Shown in pieces: positions 1-9,652 of a stretch of DNA of 64,000 nt. This stretch comes from Shewanella intestini. Its GTDB lineage: Bacteria > Pseudomonadota > Gammaproteobacteria > Enterobacterales > Shewanellaceae. Below the pieces are notes generated by a model, which worked only from the letters and a program-made list of their open reading frames with translations, was not told the DNA's origin and ran no database searches. The position numbers and the translations under genes are program-made. Every line of letters begins with the position of its first letter. Position 1 is the stretch's first letter. Location: the NCBI RefSeq assembly GCF_018221465.1, contig NZ_JAAIKR010000007.1, forward strand, positions 31,911 to 95,910, in the 5' to 3' direction.

Positions 1-3000
1 ATGCTGATGGGGCGTATACCGTCAGCTGGGCAGCCGTCTCAGGTGCAACAGGTTACCAACTAGAGCAAAAAATTGGCTCAGGGGCTTGGGCAAGTATTTA
101 TACGGGGACAGCGCCCAGTAAAGCAGTTTCAGGTTTATCGACGAATACATATCAATACAGAGTGAAAGCAAAGTATGAATCTTTAAGTGGTGGATATCGA
201 ACTTCATCTGTCACCACTGTATTGTTATCACCTTCAATTCCAGCCAGTATCGCGACGCCAACCTCAACAGTCACCAATGGCCGTTATACGATTAGCTGGG
301 CCCAAGTGGTTACAGCCACAATCTATACGCTACAAGAAAGTGTAAATAACGGCGTTTGGTCAAATTTAGCTTCTCAAGAGGATATAAGCTTTGATCACGT
401 GGTCAATACCGATGGCAGTTACCAGTACAGAGTCAATGCATGTAATGCATCAGGTTGCAGTGATTGGAAAGTCTCATCTACTGTAACGGTAACTTTACCG
501 CCTGCGTGGAGGCAAACAAAACAGATCACCGTTACCGATGCGGGTGGCAGTGATTCAGAGCCTTCTCAAACTGTCGATTTAAGCACGGCAGCATTAAAAG
601 GCCAAGCCAGCGTTTCTGGCGGCCAAGCCAGTTACCAAATCCCAATTGACCTGCCACCTGGGCGCGGCGGTATTCAGCCAAAAGTATCGCTAAGCTATAA
701 CTCGCAAAGTGGTAATGGCGTTGCAGGAGTTGGCTGGTCGCTCAATGCAGGCTCTGGTATTAGCCGTTGTGGGGCAACCTATGCCCAAGATGGTTTCACT
801 CGTTCGGTGACCTTCAATGCCAACACCGACAGACTCTGTTTCAATGGCCAGCGACTTATTACTTCAGGAACCTATGGCACCAGTGGTACTGAATACCGCA
901 CCGAGATGGACAGCTTTGTCAAAGTTATCCAATCTGGTGGGATTAATAGTTCATCAACTAACTTTACAGTGCACCGCCCTGATGGCTCAACTGCAACTTA
1001 TGGTGCCAATGCCAATAGCCGCTTTGCCCCTGTAGGTTTAGCCACAACCCTAAACTGGAAAGTGACTCAGGAGTCTTGGGCGGGGGGCAACAACACCATA
1101 GATTATGAATATGATACCAGTGTTGCTGGTGAGCATCTGTTATCGAAAATTTACTATACGGGCTCAGCAGGTACAGAGGGGGATAGAGTTGTTGAGTTTA
1201 AGTATGAAAACCGCAATGACACTCGTCTCAGCTATCTAGCTGGAGGTAAATTGGTTACAGAACGTCGATTGAAACAGATTAATACACAATATGGCAGTGA
1301 TATTGTGTCTAAATATAGCATTACGTATAAATCAAGTAACGCAAGCTCTCGTAGTTTGCTTGATTCAGTGCAGCAGTGTGGCTACAAAACAGGTATAGAG
1401 TCTTGCACAAAAAACACCAATTTAAACTGGTCAAGTAATAATCAGGATATTTTAACCAAAACGGCTCCACTAACGATTGGAGAACAACAGGTTTTTCAGG
1501 ATAAAGTCAAAATTCACGAATTCCAACCTCATGGGGATGTTGATGGGGATGGTACTGTTGATTTTCCTGACTATTTCACTAATGCAGAACAAGAGTTAAA
1601 AGGCACTCATGGATTTACATCAGAGAAAACCTGTCATTACGAATACGCAATGGGGAGGTACAACTGTAGTACCTTTGATTTAGACCTAGATGGAAAAATT
1701 GATGTACATACATCTATCAATGGTCAACTGTGGATTGACTTTAGTGACGATACACTAAGCTTTCAATCTACAGGGTTAAGTTATACACCATCAGATTCCA
1801 AAAATATTATTATTGGAGCTAGTGATATCGATGGTGATGGATTAATAGATTTGGTTCTAAAAGAGTACGACTCTGGAGACGATGTTTGGCGAGTTTATTT
1901 CAATCAATCAAATTATCAGAAAGTTGCAGCAAATAAAATATTTACTGAATCACAAGAACTATTTAGAGCACCAAAAGCTAGCTCTGGAAACATATTTAGA
2001 TCAACAAAGTCACTATCTCTAGTTGGTGATATTGATGGTAACGGCTTAACTGATTTTTTAGTTTCCTATGTGGGAGGAAATCAGTTAGGTAGTGTACCTG
2101 TTGCACGTTTGAGTCATTTTTTACTTAATGAAAGTTCCCCCGCTAACTTTCAACATAGTTCCCTTCTTGCCCCTAGTCTTTTGGTAAACTCCAATCAAAG
2201 TGAAATGAGTTTTTTCCATATGATGGCGGACATTAATGGCGATAGCTTGCCTGACATCATTGCGTGGCAACATAATAGCTCTGGCAGACAGTTAGGTTAC
2301 TTACTCAATATCGGTGGGGCATTTGAAAGCTGGATAGAATTCGGCGGTGATGTCGAACTAAAAACACGTCAACATGCAATAGCATTAGGCCCAGTTGAGA
2401 GTTTTGATATTTACTATCCAAAGTTCTTCAATAGCATTCAATTCGCCGATATAGATCTTGATGGAACTTCAGAAATGATGCTTCCAGGCGAGCGGCTTAT
2501 AACAGCTTGTGCAAAAGTCGGTGAACCTATAGCAGGTTTCAAAACCCGCTGTGGAGATGCCCTCTATAAAGATATCAGGACAAGTTCAACAGCCGACTTT
2601 CCCACGACGGCAATAAACACTGCGGATTATGACGATTCAATTTACCGCTATGATGCTATTAAGTTTGTACTTCAGAGTAATGGGGGATACGCACTAACTC
2701 GATCAAGCAGTGATTTTATTGGCTCAGCTCATCAAGCAAGGTTTATGGATCTATTTGGTGATGGTCTTATCGATCTATTAACTACTTATGGTCCTCGGCG
2801 TACAGCTGGTAATAATGTTCACTGGATACAAGACCCTAGTTCATCAATGTGGGGAGAAAACTACGGAGCCTACATGACAAGAAACTTCGGCTCAGGAAAT
2901 GCACAAACTAACAGTGACTATAAGTCCGTCGACTACCTCCAATCTGTTACGGACGGCATTGGCAATCAAAGCTCGTGGCGTTATCGTCCGCTCTCAACAG

Positions 3001-6000
3001 GCGAAGCCAGCGCCGGTCAAACCAAGATGTACCAGACCGACCACGAATATGTCGGTGATGGTTATATCCACTTTGGCTCTAGCATGTATGTCGTGCAGTC
3101 CTTTGAACAAAGTAATGGTATTGGCGGCACTAATGAGACCGAATACGCCTATAAAGGCGCAATATATAACCTACAAGGCCGAGGCTTTACAGGCTTTAGA
3201 GAAATAATAGAAAAGGACGTTGCTCGCAATAAAACCACCCAAACGGTGTTTAAGCAGAAATTTCCACAGGTAGGCTTACTTGAGTCGCAAACCGTGAAAG
3301 TGGCTGGCACCACCGTCGCGACCACCACGCAAGCGTGGGCTGATAATCCGCAACACAGCTTCACAGGTGTATATCACAATATCAACACCAACACGCTCAC
3401 CCATAGCTATGGTCTAAGTGGGGCCAGTGAGCAGCGCTCTAGTGTTGAGCAGACTGTCGATTTAGCGGGTGTAGACGAGCATGGTAATATTGGCAAACGC
3501 ACTAAAATTGTCACTGACTTTGTCGATGGCGGCGCCAACCGATATCAAAGCGTTATTGAAACAGACTTTACAGCGGATCTTGATAATTGGTTCTTGAGGA
3601 AGTTTGCTTCGAAAAAAACCACCACTAACGTCACTGAGCGCGGTTGGGCAAATGACCCGTATTTAACTGCTGATACTGAACAGTGGCAACTGTTAACTAT
3701 AAATGCATGGCATAGCGCTCATCATCAACCGACTAATGTCAGTTATACTGCCAAGGGGAGCAATTGTGACCGAGTTGAAGCTACCACATTTAATGAATAT
3801 GGTTTGCCGACAGAGGTCAGTGTCACAGGTCAAACCAGCAGTTGTGGTGCATTAACGGCACGAACGACTTCCTTTACGTATACCAAAGATGGCACCAGTC
3901 AAGCTGACGATGGTTACCTGCCTTATCAAGTAACCAATGCTAAAAATCATCTGACGACCACTGAATACAATATGGGACTCGGCGTACCGACTAAAGTCAC
4001 TGCGCCCAACAGTATCATCACTGAAACTGAGTATGATGCTATCGGCCGCCCAGTGCAGCTAAGTCAAACAGGTAGTCCAATCAAGTATATTCGCTACTTA
4101 TTAGCGGCAAGTGGCAGCCATGCGCCGAGCCATGCGCATTTGTTAACTCGTTCAACATCAGCGGGTATGCCGACTCAAGAGGTATATCTTGACAGTTTAG
4201 GTCGAAGCTTACGCAGTGCGACTCAAGCTTTTGACGGCAGCAATTATCAATACCTAGACAAGCGTTACGATAGCCTAGGGCACTTAACTCATGAGTCTTT
4301 ACCTTATTTCAGTGGTGATACGGCCGAATTTACAGTTTTCAGTGACTTTGATGCATTCGATAGACCAAGGGCTCGCAGTTTACCCAATGGTGAATCTGGC
4401 GGCTTAATCTCCACCTATGACTATAGCGGCCTTAAGACCGACATCACCGTTGGGAGCCGCACCATGTCGCGTACCTACGGCATGCAAGGGTTACTGTATG
4501 AAACCATTGATGCTGATGATAACAGTAACCGCTTCGCCTATGATGGCGCAGGGCGACCGCTGGTAATACAAGACGCCAATGAGCAGCAGATAGTCGCTAG
4601 CTACAATGGTTTCGGCCATAAAACTCAGGTTGTTGACCCTAACCAAGGCACCACCATCTTTGGCTATAACACACTTGGTGAACTGGATAAGCAAACCGAT
4701 GCCAATCTGGTCACCCAGACCTTTGCACTTGATACCTTAGGGCGTATCACAACAAAAGCCATAACGGGCAGCAATGCCGACGGGAGTGCAAGCTACACTT
4801 GGGATACCCTCAAGCAAGGCATGCTCAGCAGTGAGTCACAAAACGGTATTACACGTAGTTACACGTATACCAATGCGCTACAGCTAGCCACAAGTTCAGT
4901 TCAGGTCGCTAGTAGTGCTGGCGGTGATAATGTCACTCGTACCATCAGCCATCAATACGACGGTTTTTATGGTCGCCCTAAAGGCCTGACCTATCCCAAT
5001 GGCTTAACTTTAGAGTATCGTTATAACAACAGTGGCTACCTGAATCAGACTCGTAATGCTGCATCGGGGTACATCTATCGCACCGTGACCGACATGGACG
5101 CCGCTGGGCATGTCACAGGTAGCCAGATGGCAAACACTCTGCTTGAGCAAACCAGTCGTTATAACAGTGAAGGCACGATGGCCAACACTCAGGTCAGTAG
5201 TAACCTAGGCGTGTTACATAGCCATTATTACGACCATTACGATAGCTTTATGAATCTTACCGATGAACGTAATGCCATCACAGGGCTAGAGAAGCACTAT
5301 GAGTACGACAACTTAAATCGCCTAGAGCAATATAGTTTCAGTAATGCAGGATTTGCGCTCTATGATAGCGTAACGCCGTTTGCAGCGACTGTAGATTATG
5401 GTTACGACGCGGTGGGTAATCTGCTTAAAAAGACCGACTACAGCCGCAATACCGCTAACGCTTATGAATACAATAGTAGCTGTGCCTCAAACAGTAACGC
5501 CGGGCCAAATGCAGTGTGCGCTATCACTAAGCTTAATGGCACTAAAATTCAGTTCCGTTACGATAGGCGTGGTAACTTAGTCAGTGGGGATGGTCTCACC
5601 ATGACTTACAATGCACTGGATAAACCCTTGAGCATTATTGGTCGTGGACCAGGTAGCAACACGAGTACAGGATTTGTGTACGGCAGCGATAATATGCGCG
5701 CCCTGCAAACACGTACAGTCAGCGGCACGACCACTAAGACCCATTATGTCGACAAGTTGTTCGAATCAGATAATGACGGCAGCTGGCGCGCTTATATCGG
5801 TGATATTGCGGTGCTCAGTTATACGCCAGAGCGCAGCCATCAACTGCTCTATACCTTGCGAGACAGGTTAGGTAGTGCAACGACCATGGTTGACCATCAG
5901 GGTAATATCATCACCCAGCGTTACTTCGACCCGTTTGGTCGCACAGCTTCGGCAAGTGTCGCGGGCAGCTTAGGGGATTTAGTTGATACCAACCGTAATC

Positions 6001-7019
6001 GTCGTGGCTTTACTGACCATGAGCATTTGAATGAACAGCAACTTATTCATATGAACGGTCGGGTGTACGATTACAATATGGGCCGCTTTATGTCGGTGGA
6101 CCCGTTTATTCAATCACCGACGTCGACACAAAGTGTTAACCCGTATTCGTATATTATGAATAATCCGCTCAGTGGAACAGATCCAACGGGGTATGAAGCG
6201 GAACCAGAATTAGAGAAAATTGAATATACCAAAGAAACAGAAAAGGTTTCCGTAACGGGTTCACACCTTAAACGCTCAGTTACAACTGGGGTATCAGGAA
6301 CAGCATTTTCGAATGGCTCTACGCAGTCATTTTCAGCTAAAATCAGTGGTGGACAAATAACAAGTGCCACGATTGGAAGTTTACAAAGTGTATCTAATAA
6401 AGATAGCACTCAAACGCAAAACGAGGGAGGAACTCAAAAAGTCGATTTTGCTCAAAAAGCAATTGATACATACGAGTCTATTGGTGCGGGGAATTTTCTT
6501 TCTGGTGCCTCGACGGCCGGAGCCGCGGCAGACCTAGCTTTTAGCGGTAATTCGCTAGTATCTACTAAAGGGGCTGCAACAGCATTATTTGCAACAGGAG
6601 CTACCATGAATGAGTGGACAACTATCAGGGGGGCTTCGCAATCTGCAGGTTCTTATAGTCTAAATAATATAGGAACTATGGGGAAAATAATTGGTGGTAT
6701 AACTGGCTGGGCAATTTTAGGACATTCATTTGCGTCAAATTTTTATAATGTCGATCAGGGGCACATATCAACTTCTGAGGGGATTACAAAGTTTTTCCTT
6801 GATATTGCAGCTATAAAAGCTGGAACGAGCTCTCCATATGGTTTAGCTGCAGCAACAGTTTATGGGGTAGTCGATATGAATTATAGTAAAGATAGAAATG
6901 TCACAGGAATTATTCAGCTCAAGAGGGATGTTGTTAAGCACTTTGAAAATAGATATGCACATCCAGAAAACCAGTTACCTTATACCCAAAACCCGTTTAA
7001 TCTATTCCCAAAATTTTAA
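1..7019 (+). CDS. SpvB/FG-GAP/RHS-repeat toxin, 5' end outside the window
   Basis: The frame is open from base 3, so the gene starts upstream; 2338 residues are visible. Order: fibronectin-III-like segments (residues 1-170), SpvB/TcdB N-terminal domain (about 200-430, with IPIDLPPGRGG and GVGWSL), FG-GAP/VCBS calcium-loop repeats (about 510-920, DVDGDGTVD, DIDGDGLID, DINGDSLPD), a TcdB-middle-like part, YD/RHS repeats (about 1300-1870) and an RHS core (about 1946-2065) ending in NPYSYIMNNPLSGTDPTGY. After that comes a 274-residue tip unlike the core: Gly/Ala/Ser-rich with hydrophobic stretches. Known biology: such proteins form a beta-cocoon shell that encloses a variable C-terminal toxin. 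The tip matches no enzyme family I recognise; a membrane-acting toxin is inferred. The tip and the next gene look more AT-rich than the core, as expected for an exchangeable module. Confidence 0.9.
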   Translation, partial: ADGAYTVSWAAVSGATGYQLEQKIGSGAWASIYTGTAPSKAVSGLSTNTYQYRVKAKYESLSGGYRTSSVTTVLLSPSIPASIATPTSTVTNGRYTISWAQVVTATIYTLQESVNNGVWSNLASQEDISFDHVVNTDGSYQYRVNACNASGCSDWKVSSTVTVTLPPAWRQTKQITVTDAGGSDSEPSQTVDLSTAALKGQASVSGGQASYQIPIDLPPGRGGIQPKVSLSYNSQSGNGVAGVGWSLNAGSGISRCGATYAQDGFTRSVTFNANTDRLCFNGQRLITSGTYGTSGTEYRTEMDSFVKVIQSGGINSSSTNFTVHRPDGSTATYGANANSRFAPVGLATTLNWKVTQESWAGGNNTIDYEYDTSVAGEHLLSKIYYTGSAGTEGDRVVEFKYENRNDTRLSYLAGGKLVTERRLKQINTQYGSDIVSKYSITYKSSNASSRSLLDSVQQCGYKTGIESCTKNTNLNWSSNNQDILTKTAPLTIGEQQVFQDKVKIHEFQPHGDVDGDGTVDFPDYFTNAEQELKGTHGFTSEKTCHYEYAMGRYNCSTFDLDLDGKIDVHTSINGQLWIDFSDDTLSFQSTGLSYTPSDSKNIIIGASDIDGDGLIDLVLKEYDSGDDVWRVYFNQSNYQKVAANKIFTESQELFRAPKASSGNIFRSTKSLSLVGDIDGNGLTDFLVSYVGGNQLGSVPVARLSHFLLNESSPANFQHSSLLAPSLLVNSNQSEMSFFHMMADINGDSLPDIIAWQHNSSGRQLGYLLNIGGAFESWIEFGGDVELKTRQHAIALGPVESFDIYYPKFFNSIQFADIDLDGTSEMMLPGERLITACAKVGEPIAGFKTRCGDALYKDIRTSSTADFPTTAINTADYDDSIYRYDAIKFVLQSNGGYALTRSSSDFIGSAHQARFMDLFGDGLIDLLTTYGPRRTAGNNVHWIQDPSSSMWGENYGAYMTRNFGSGNAQTNSDYKSVDYLQSVTDGIGNQSSWRYRPLSTGEASAGQTKMYQTDHEYVGDGYIHFGSSMYVVQSFEQSNGIGGTNETEYAYKGAIYNLQGRGFTGFREIIEKDVARNKTTQTVFKQKFPQVGLLESQTVKVAGTTVATTTQAWADNPQHSFTGVYHNINTNTLTHSYGLSGASEQRSSVEQTVDLAGVDEHGNIGKRTKIVTDFVDGGANRYQSVIETDFTADLDNWFLRKFASKKTTTNVTERGWANDPYLTADTEQWQLLTINAWHSAHHQPTNVSYTAKGSNCDRVEATTFNEYGLPTEVSVTGQTSSCGALTARTTSFTYTKDGTSQADDGYLPYQVTNAKNHLTTTEYNMGLGVPTKVTAPNSIITETEYDAIGRPVQLSQTGSPIKYIRYLLAASGSHAPSHAHLLTRSTSAGMPTQEVYLDSLGRSLRSATQAFDGSNYQYLDKRYDSLGHLTHESLPYFSGDTAEFTVFSDFDAFDRPRARSLPNGESGGLISTYDYSGLKTDITVGSRTMSRTYGMQGLLYETIDADDNSNRFAYDGAGRPLVIQDANEQQIVASYNGFGHKTQVVDPNQGTTIFGYNTLGELDKQTDANLVTQTFALDTLGRITTKAITGSNADGSASYTWDTLKQGMLSSESQNGITRSYTYTNALQLATSSVQVASSAGGDNVTRTISHQYDGFYGRPKGLTYPNGLTLEYRYNNSGYLNQTRNAASGYIYRTVTDMDAAGHVTGSQMANTLLEQTSRYNSEGTMANTQVSSNLGVLHSHYYDHYDSFMNLTDERNAITGLEKHYEYDNLNRLEQYSFSNAGFALYDSVTPFAATVDYGYDAVGNLLKKTDYSRNTANAYEYNSSCASNSNAGPNAVCAITKLNGTKIQFRYDRRGNLVSGDGLTMTYNALDKPLSIIGRGPGSNTSTGFVYGSDNMRALQTRTVSGTTTKTHYVDKLFESDNDGSWRAYIGDIAVLSYTPERSHQLLYTLRDRLGSATTMVDHQGNIITQRYFDPFGRTASASVAGSLGDLVDTNRNRRGFTDHEHLNEQQLIHMNGRVYDYNMGRFMSVDPFIQSPTSTQSVNPYSYIMNNPLSGTDPTGYEAEPELEKIEYTKETEKVSVTGSHLKRSVTTGVSGTAFSNGSTQSFSAKISGGQITSATIGSLQSVSNKDSTQTQNEGGTQKVDFAQKAIDTYESIGAGNFLSGASTAGAAADLAFSGNSLVSTKGAATALFATGATMNEWTTIRGASQSAGSYSLNNIGTMGKIIGGITGWAILGHSFASNFYNVDQGHISTSEGITKFFLDIAAIKAGTSSPYGLAAATVYGVVDMNYSKDRNVTGIIQLKRDVVKHFENRYAHPENQLPYTQNPFNLFPKF

Positions 7020-7045
7020 ATTGAACTTTAATTAAGGTAATGCTT

Positions 7046-7429
7046 ATGTTATTTAGTGTGTTTAGGTTTTTTGTTAGGGGAGCTTACATTGGGCATCAAC
7101 TAGCATGGGGAGAAAACAAGGCTATGTTTTTTACTCAGATAAACATTGGTTTAATATTAGCATTGGTTACACTACCATTGAGTGTATATGTAAGCATTGT
7201 TTTTTTTGGTAATTTATTTTTAATCGTTGGGGTTGCGCCAATTTTCAGTGGTTTTTTATATATAATAATATTTAATAAGTGGATGGGTGATGACACTCTT
7301 TATCCTGACGCAAATCTAATGAATACTACCGAAATAAAAAAGGAAAAGCTTTATTCCAACTTGATTTACTTTGTTATATCAGTGTTTTTTACTCTTATTT
7401 CTTGGGGAGTCGCTGATTTATACTATTAA
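7046..7429 (+). CDS. Small multi-pass membrane protein, candidate immunity protein
   Basis: A 127-residue protein with three or four hydrophobic segments (about 22-48, 52-72 and 103-122) and no family I recognise. ATG 7046 is preferred over the in-frame ATG 7040 because AAGG at 7034-7037 lies 8 nt before the former but only 2 nt before the latter. It follows the RHS toxin by 26 bp on the same strand, the usual place for the cognate immunity gene. A membrane immunity protein would suit a membrane-active toxin tip. Function is inferred only from position and topology. Confidence 0.6.
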   Translation: MLFSVFRFFVRGAYIGHQLAWGENKAMFFTQINIGLILALVTLPLSVYVSIVFFGNLFLIVGVAPIFSGFLYIIIFNKWMGDDTLYPDANLMNTTEIKKEKLYSNLIYFVISVFFTLISWGVADLYY

Positions 7430-7593
7430 GTGTATTTATATAGCCACCTACAATTAAAATAAACATGGGCGGGCATAGTTAATTGCTCCACATTTTGGGC
7501 AATTTGGGGGAGGGATTCAATATTAACGGCAGTAATCGCTAAATAATAAGGTACCACCCATCCTAAATGTTGAGCATTAACGGTAAAATACTG

Positions 7594-7627
7594 GTCTCGC
7601 CCATTTTATAATCGGCGGGACTTTTTT
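7594..7627 (+). terminator. Rho-independent terminator after the toxin/immunity pair
   Basis: GTCTCGCC (7594-7601) pairs with GGCGGGAC (7614-7621) across a 12-nt loop with one G-U pair, followed directly by six T. It would end the transcript of the toxin and the small membrane protein. Confidence 0.65.
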
Positions 7628-7967
7628 CTTTCTGCTTGCCCCATTTATCCAGCGGCCCGAGCCTTGCTCACCAGTAGAAGCAGTCAGTTAGAAACAGAAG
7701 CCTGTGCAATTGACACCAGCGCCACTAGCGGTGAGTAAATCTATAACCCATTCTGTTAGCCAGTAGCACACAGCTCTGTGCATTTTTATCATAGGTTCTG
7801 CTACTCTCTCGCCGCATTTCGGTCGTGAGTTGGCTGCTTGAAGCCATCGGCTATACTCTATTAATTCCCTCGCGTAGATTTTTAGCTGTTCACTGATGGC
7901 GGAATGTGTGGTCAATACCGAGTAGACTCGCGGTCAAGGATAAAAGATTGTGTGGTCAGAGTGGGTG

Positions 7968-7989
7968 AGATTCTACATCTGTAGAATCT
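7968..7989. repeat. Perfect 9-bp inverted repeat
   Basis: AGATTCTAC, 4-nt spacer, GTAGAATCT. No T tract follows, so it is not an ordinary terminator. It lies 40 bp before the first 28-bp repeat of the RAYT element and could be an extragenic hairpin or an old element end. Confidence 0.5.
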
Positions 7990-8029
7990 ATTTAAATTGA
8001 ACCGTGTTTATATTATTTTTAACCATGGG

Positions 8030-8057
8030 AAAATACATAGACACCCATAGTTAATGG
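8030..8057 (+). repeat. 28-bp element-end repeat, copy 1
   Basis: Core reads TAGACACCCATAGTTAATGG. It precedes the truncated transposase gene by about 55 bp and is identical to copy 3 at 8598-8625. Confidence 0.7.
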
Positions 8058-8112
8058 CATCAATCGTGACTTCCTACTAAGCTTGATTTGAGCATTAAAC
8101 AAGGAGGTTATG

Positions 8113-8580
8113 ATGCCGCGCCCTCGTAGAAGCCAAATTAGCCTTGAAGACACCCCTTATTATCATTGCTGTAGCCGCGTGGTTCGCCGCGCCTTCTTAT
8201 GTGGTGATGATAAATACACAGGTAACAACTATGACCACAGACGTGGATGGATTGAATCACTCATTCTTGAACTGACGGATGTGTTTGCCATTGATGTAGC
8301 AGCTTATGCGGTGATGTCTAATCATCTGCATGTGGTGTTACACATTGATATTGAAATGGTAAATCATTGGAGTGACCGAGATGTAGTAATTCAATGGCAT
8401 AAGTTATTTAAAGGCGATGTGTTAACCCATAAATTTGCTAAAGGTCAGTTGATTGAATCCCATGAAGTTGTAAGGTTAAAACACACCATCGCCATATATA
8501 GAAGTCGATTATGTGATATCTCTTGGTTTATGCGCTGCTTAAATGAGCCTATTGCCAGACAAGCGTACCAAAATACGTAG
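8113..8580 (+). pseudogene. Truncated RAYT-like transposase (COG1943)
   Basis: The first ~151 codons are identical to the complete copy downstream; the frame then runs into the 28-bp repeat and stops. The HUH motif (MSNHLHVVL) is present. The segment that holds the presumed catalytic tyrosine (AYVDLNP in the full copy) is missing, so it should be catalytically dead. The strong ribosome binding site AAGGAGG (8101-8107) is intact, so a truncated protein could still be made. ATG 8113 is 5 nt from that site; ATG 8110 is the alternative. Confidence 0.8.
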
Positions 8581-8625
8581 ACACCCATAGTTAATGGAAA
8601 ATACATAGACACCCATAGTTAATGG
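8570..8625 (+). repeat. 28-bp element-end repeats, copies 2 and 3, head to tail
   Basis: Two copies abut exactly (8570-8597 and 8598-8625), forming the junction between the truncated and the complete transposase units. Copy 2 supplies the TAG stop codon of the truncated frame (8578-8580). Confidence 0.75.
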
Positions 8626-8680
8626 CATCAATCGTGACTTCCTACTAAGCTTGATTTGAGCATTAAACAAGGAGGTTATG

Positions 8681-9652
8681 ATGCCGCGCCCTCGTAGAAG
8701 CCAAATTAGCCTTGAAGACACCCCTTATTATCATTGCTGTAGCCGCGTGGTTCGCCGCGCCTTCTTATGTGGTGATGATAAATACACAGGTAACAACTAT
8801 GACCACAGACGTGGATGGATTGAATCACTCATTCTTGAACTGACGGATGTGTTTGCCATTGATGTAGCAGCTTATGCGGTGATGTCTAATCATCTGCATG
8901 TGGTGTTACACATTGATATTGAAATGGTAAATCATTGGAGTGACCGAGATGTAGTAATTCAATGGCATAAGTTATTTAAAGGCGATGTGTTAACCCATAA
9001 ATTTGCTAAAGGTCAGTTGATTGAATCCCATGAAGTTGTAAGGTTAAAACACACCATCGCCATATATAGAAGTCGATTATGTGATATCTCTTGGTTTATG
9101 CGCTGCTTAAATGAGCCTATTGCCAGACAAGCGAACCAAGAAGATAATTGTTCAGGTCGTTTCTGGGAAGGACGATTTAAATCTCAAGCCTTATTAGATG
9201 AAGCTGCAGTATTAGCCTGTATGGCGTATGTGGACTTAAACCCCATACGTGCCAACATGGCAGCCACACCAGAGCAATCAGACTACACCAGTATTCAGCA
9301 ACGCACAAAAGCCGCGTTAAAAGGCGAACAGCCTAAAGCCTTACTGCCATTTATTGGTAATGAACGTGCTAATCAACCCAAAGGCATTGCGTTTTCATTA
9401 AAGGATTATCTTGAATTAGTTGATGATACAGGACGGGTTATTCGTGATGATAAACGCGGTGCTATCAAGGCCAGCAGCTCAAAAATACTCAATCGACTAA
9501 ACATCAATCAGGTCAACTGGTTAAAACTTGCTACCGAGTTCGGGCAGCTATTTCATGGCCCAGTAGGTTCACTGCAAGAGTTAACAAAATACTGTGAGCA
9601 TTTACAAAAGCGACGACGGCACTTCGCCACAAGCTGCCGATATTTTCATTAA
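8681..9652 (+). CDS. RAYT-like HUH/Y1 transposase (COG1943)
   Basis: A 323-residue member of the 'transposase and inactivated derivatives' group related to REP-associated tyrosine transposases. Counting from ATG 8678, the HUH histidines are H72 and H74 (MSNHLHVVL) and the likely nucleophile is Y184 in AYVDLNP, placed by matching the family's Y-x-x-x-N-P arrangement. GRFWEGRFKS (160-169) is the usual conserved block. The protein is longer than E. coli RayT (165 residues), with about 130 C-terminal residues that I cannot assign. ATG 8681 has AAGGAGG 5 nt upstream; ATG 8678 is also possible. Known RAYTs cut and join single-stranded DNA at hairpin repeats; activity on the flanking 28-bp repeat is inferred. 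Confidence 0.85.
   Translation: MPRPRRSQISLEDTPYYHCCSRVVRRAFLCGDDKYTGNNYDHRRGWIESLILELTDVFAIDVAAYAVMSNHLHVVLHIDIEMVNHWSDRDVVIQWHKLFKGDVLTHKFAKGQLIESHEVVRLKHTIAIYRSRLCDISWFMRCLNEPIARQANQEDNCSGRFWEGRFKSQALLDEAAVLACMAYVDLNPIRANMAATPEQSDYTSIQQRTKAALKGEQPKALLPFIGNERANQPKGIAFSLKDYLELVDDTGRVIRDDKRGAIKASSSKILNRLNINQVNWLKLATEFGQLFHGPVGSLQELTKYCEHLQKRRRHFATSCRYFH

Larger units (their letters stand above)
7430..8027. other. Intergenic region with element remnants
   Basis: About 600 bp without a convincing gene. It holds a terminator (7594-7627), a perfect inverted repeat (7968-7989) and, at 7462-7484, a degenerate match to the 28-bp repeat that flanks the transposase downstream. A 75-codon minus-strand frame (7688-7915) has no clear ribosome binding site and resembles nothing I know. 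Probably decayed mobile DNA. Confidence 0.5.

Noticed and set aside
6228-6265. EKVSVTGSHLKR in the RHS tip, similar to the N-terminal signature of TonB-dependent receptors
   Set aside because: Only a short chance-length match; no plug or barrel follows.
7688-7915. 75-codon minus-strand frame
   Set aside because: No clear ribosome binding site, no recognisable domain and located in DNA that looks like decayed mobile sequence; not annotated as a gene.
8113-8580. Loss of the catalytic tyrosine in the whole transposase family here (RQAN in place of RYFN)
   Set aside because: The better alignment places the nucleophile in AYVDLNP, which the full copy keeps; only the truncated copy lacks it.
8030-8625. 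Three 28-bp repeats considered as a CRISPR array
   Set aside because: Two abut without spacer, the third is 512 bp away with a coding sequence between; no cas genes.
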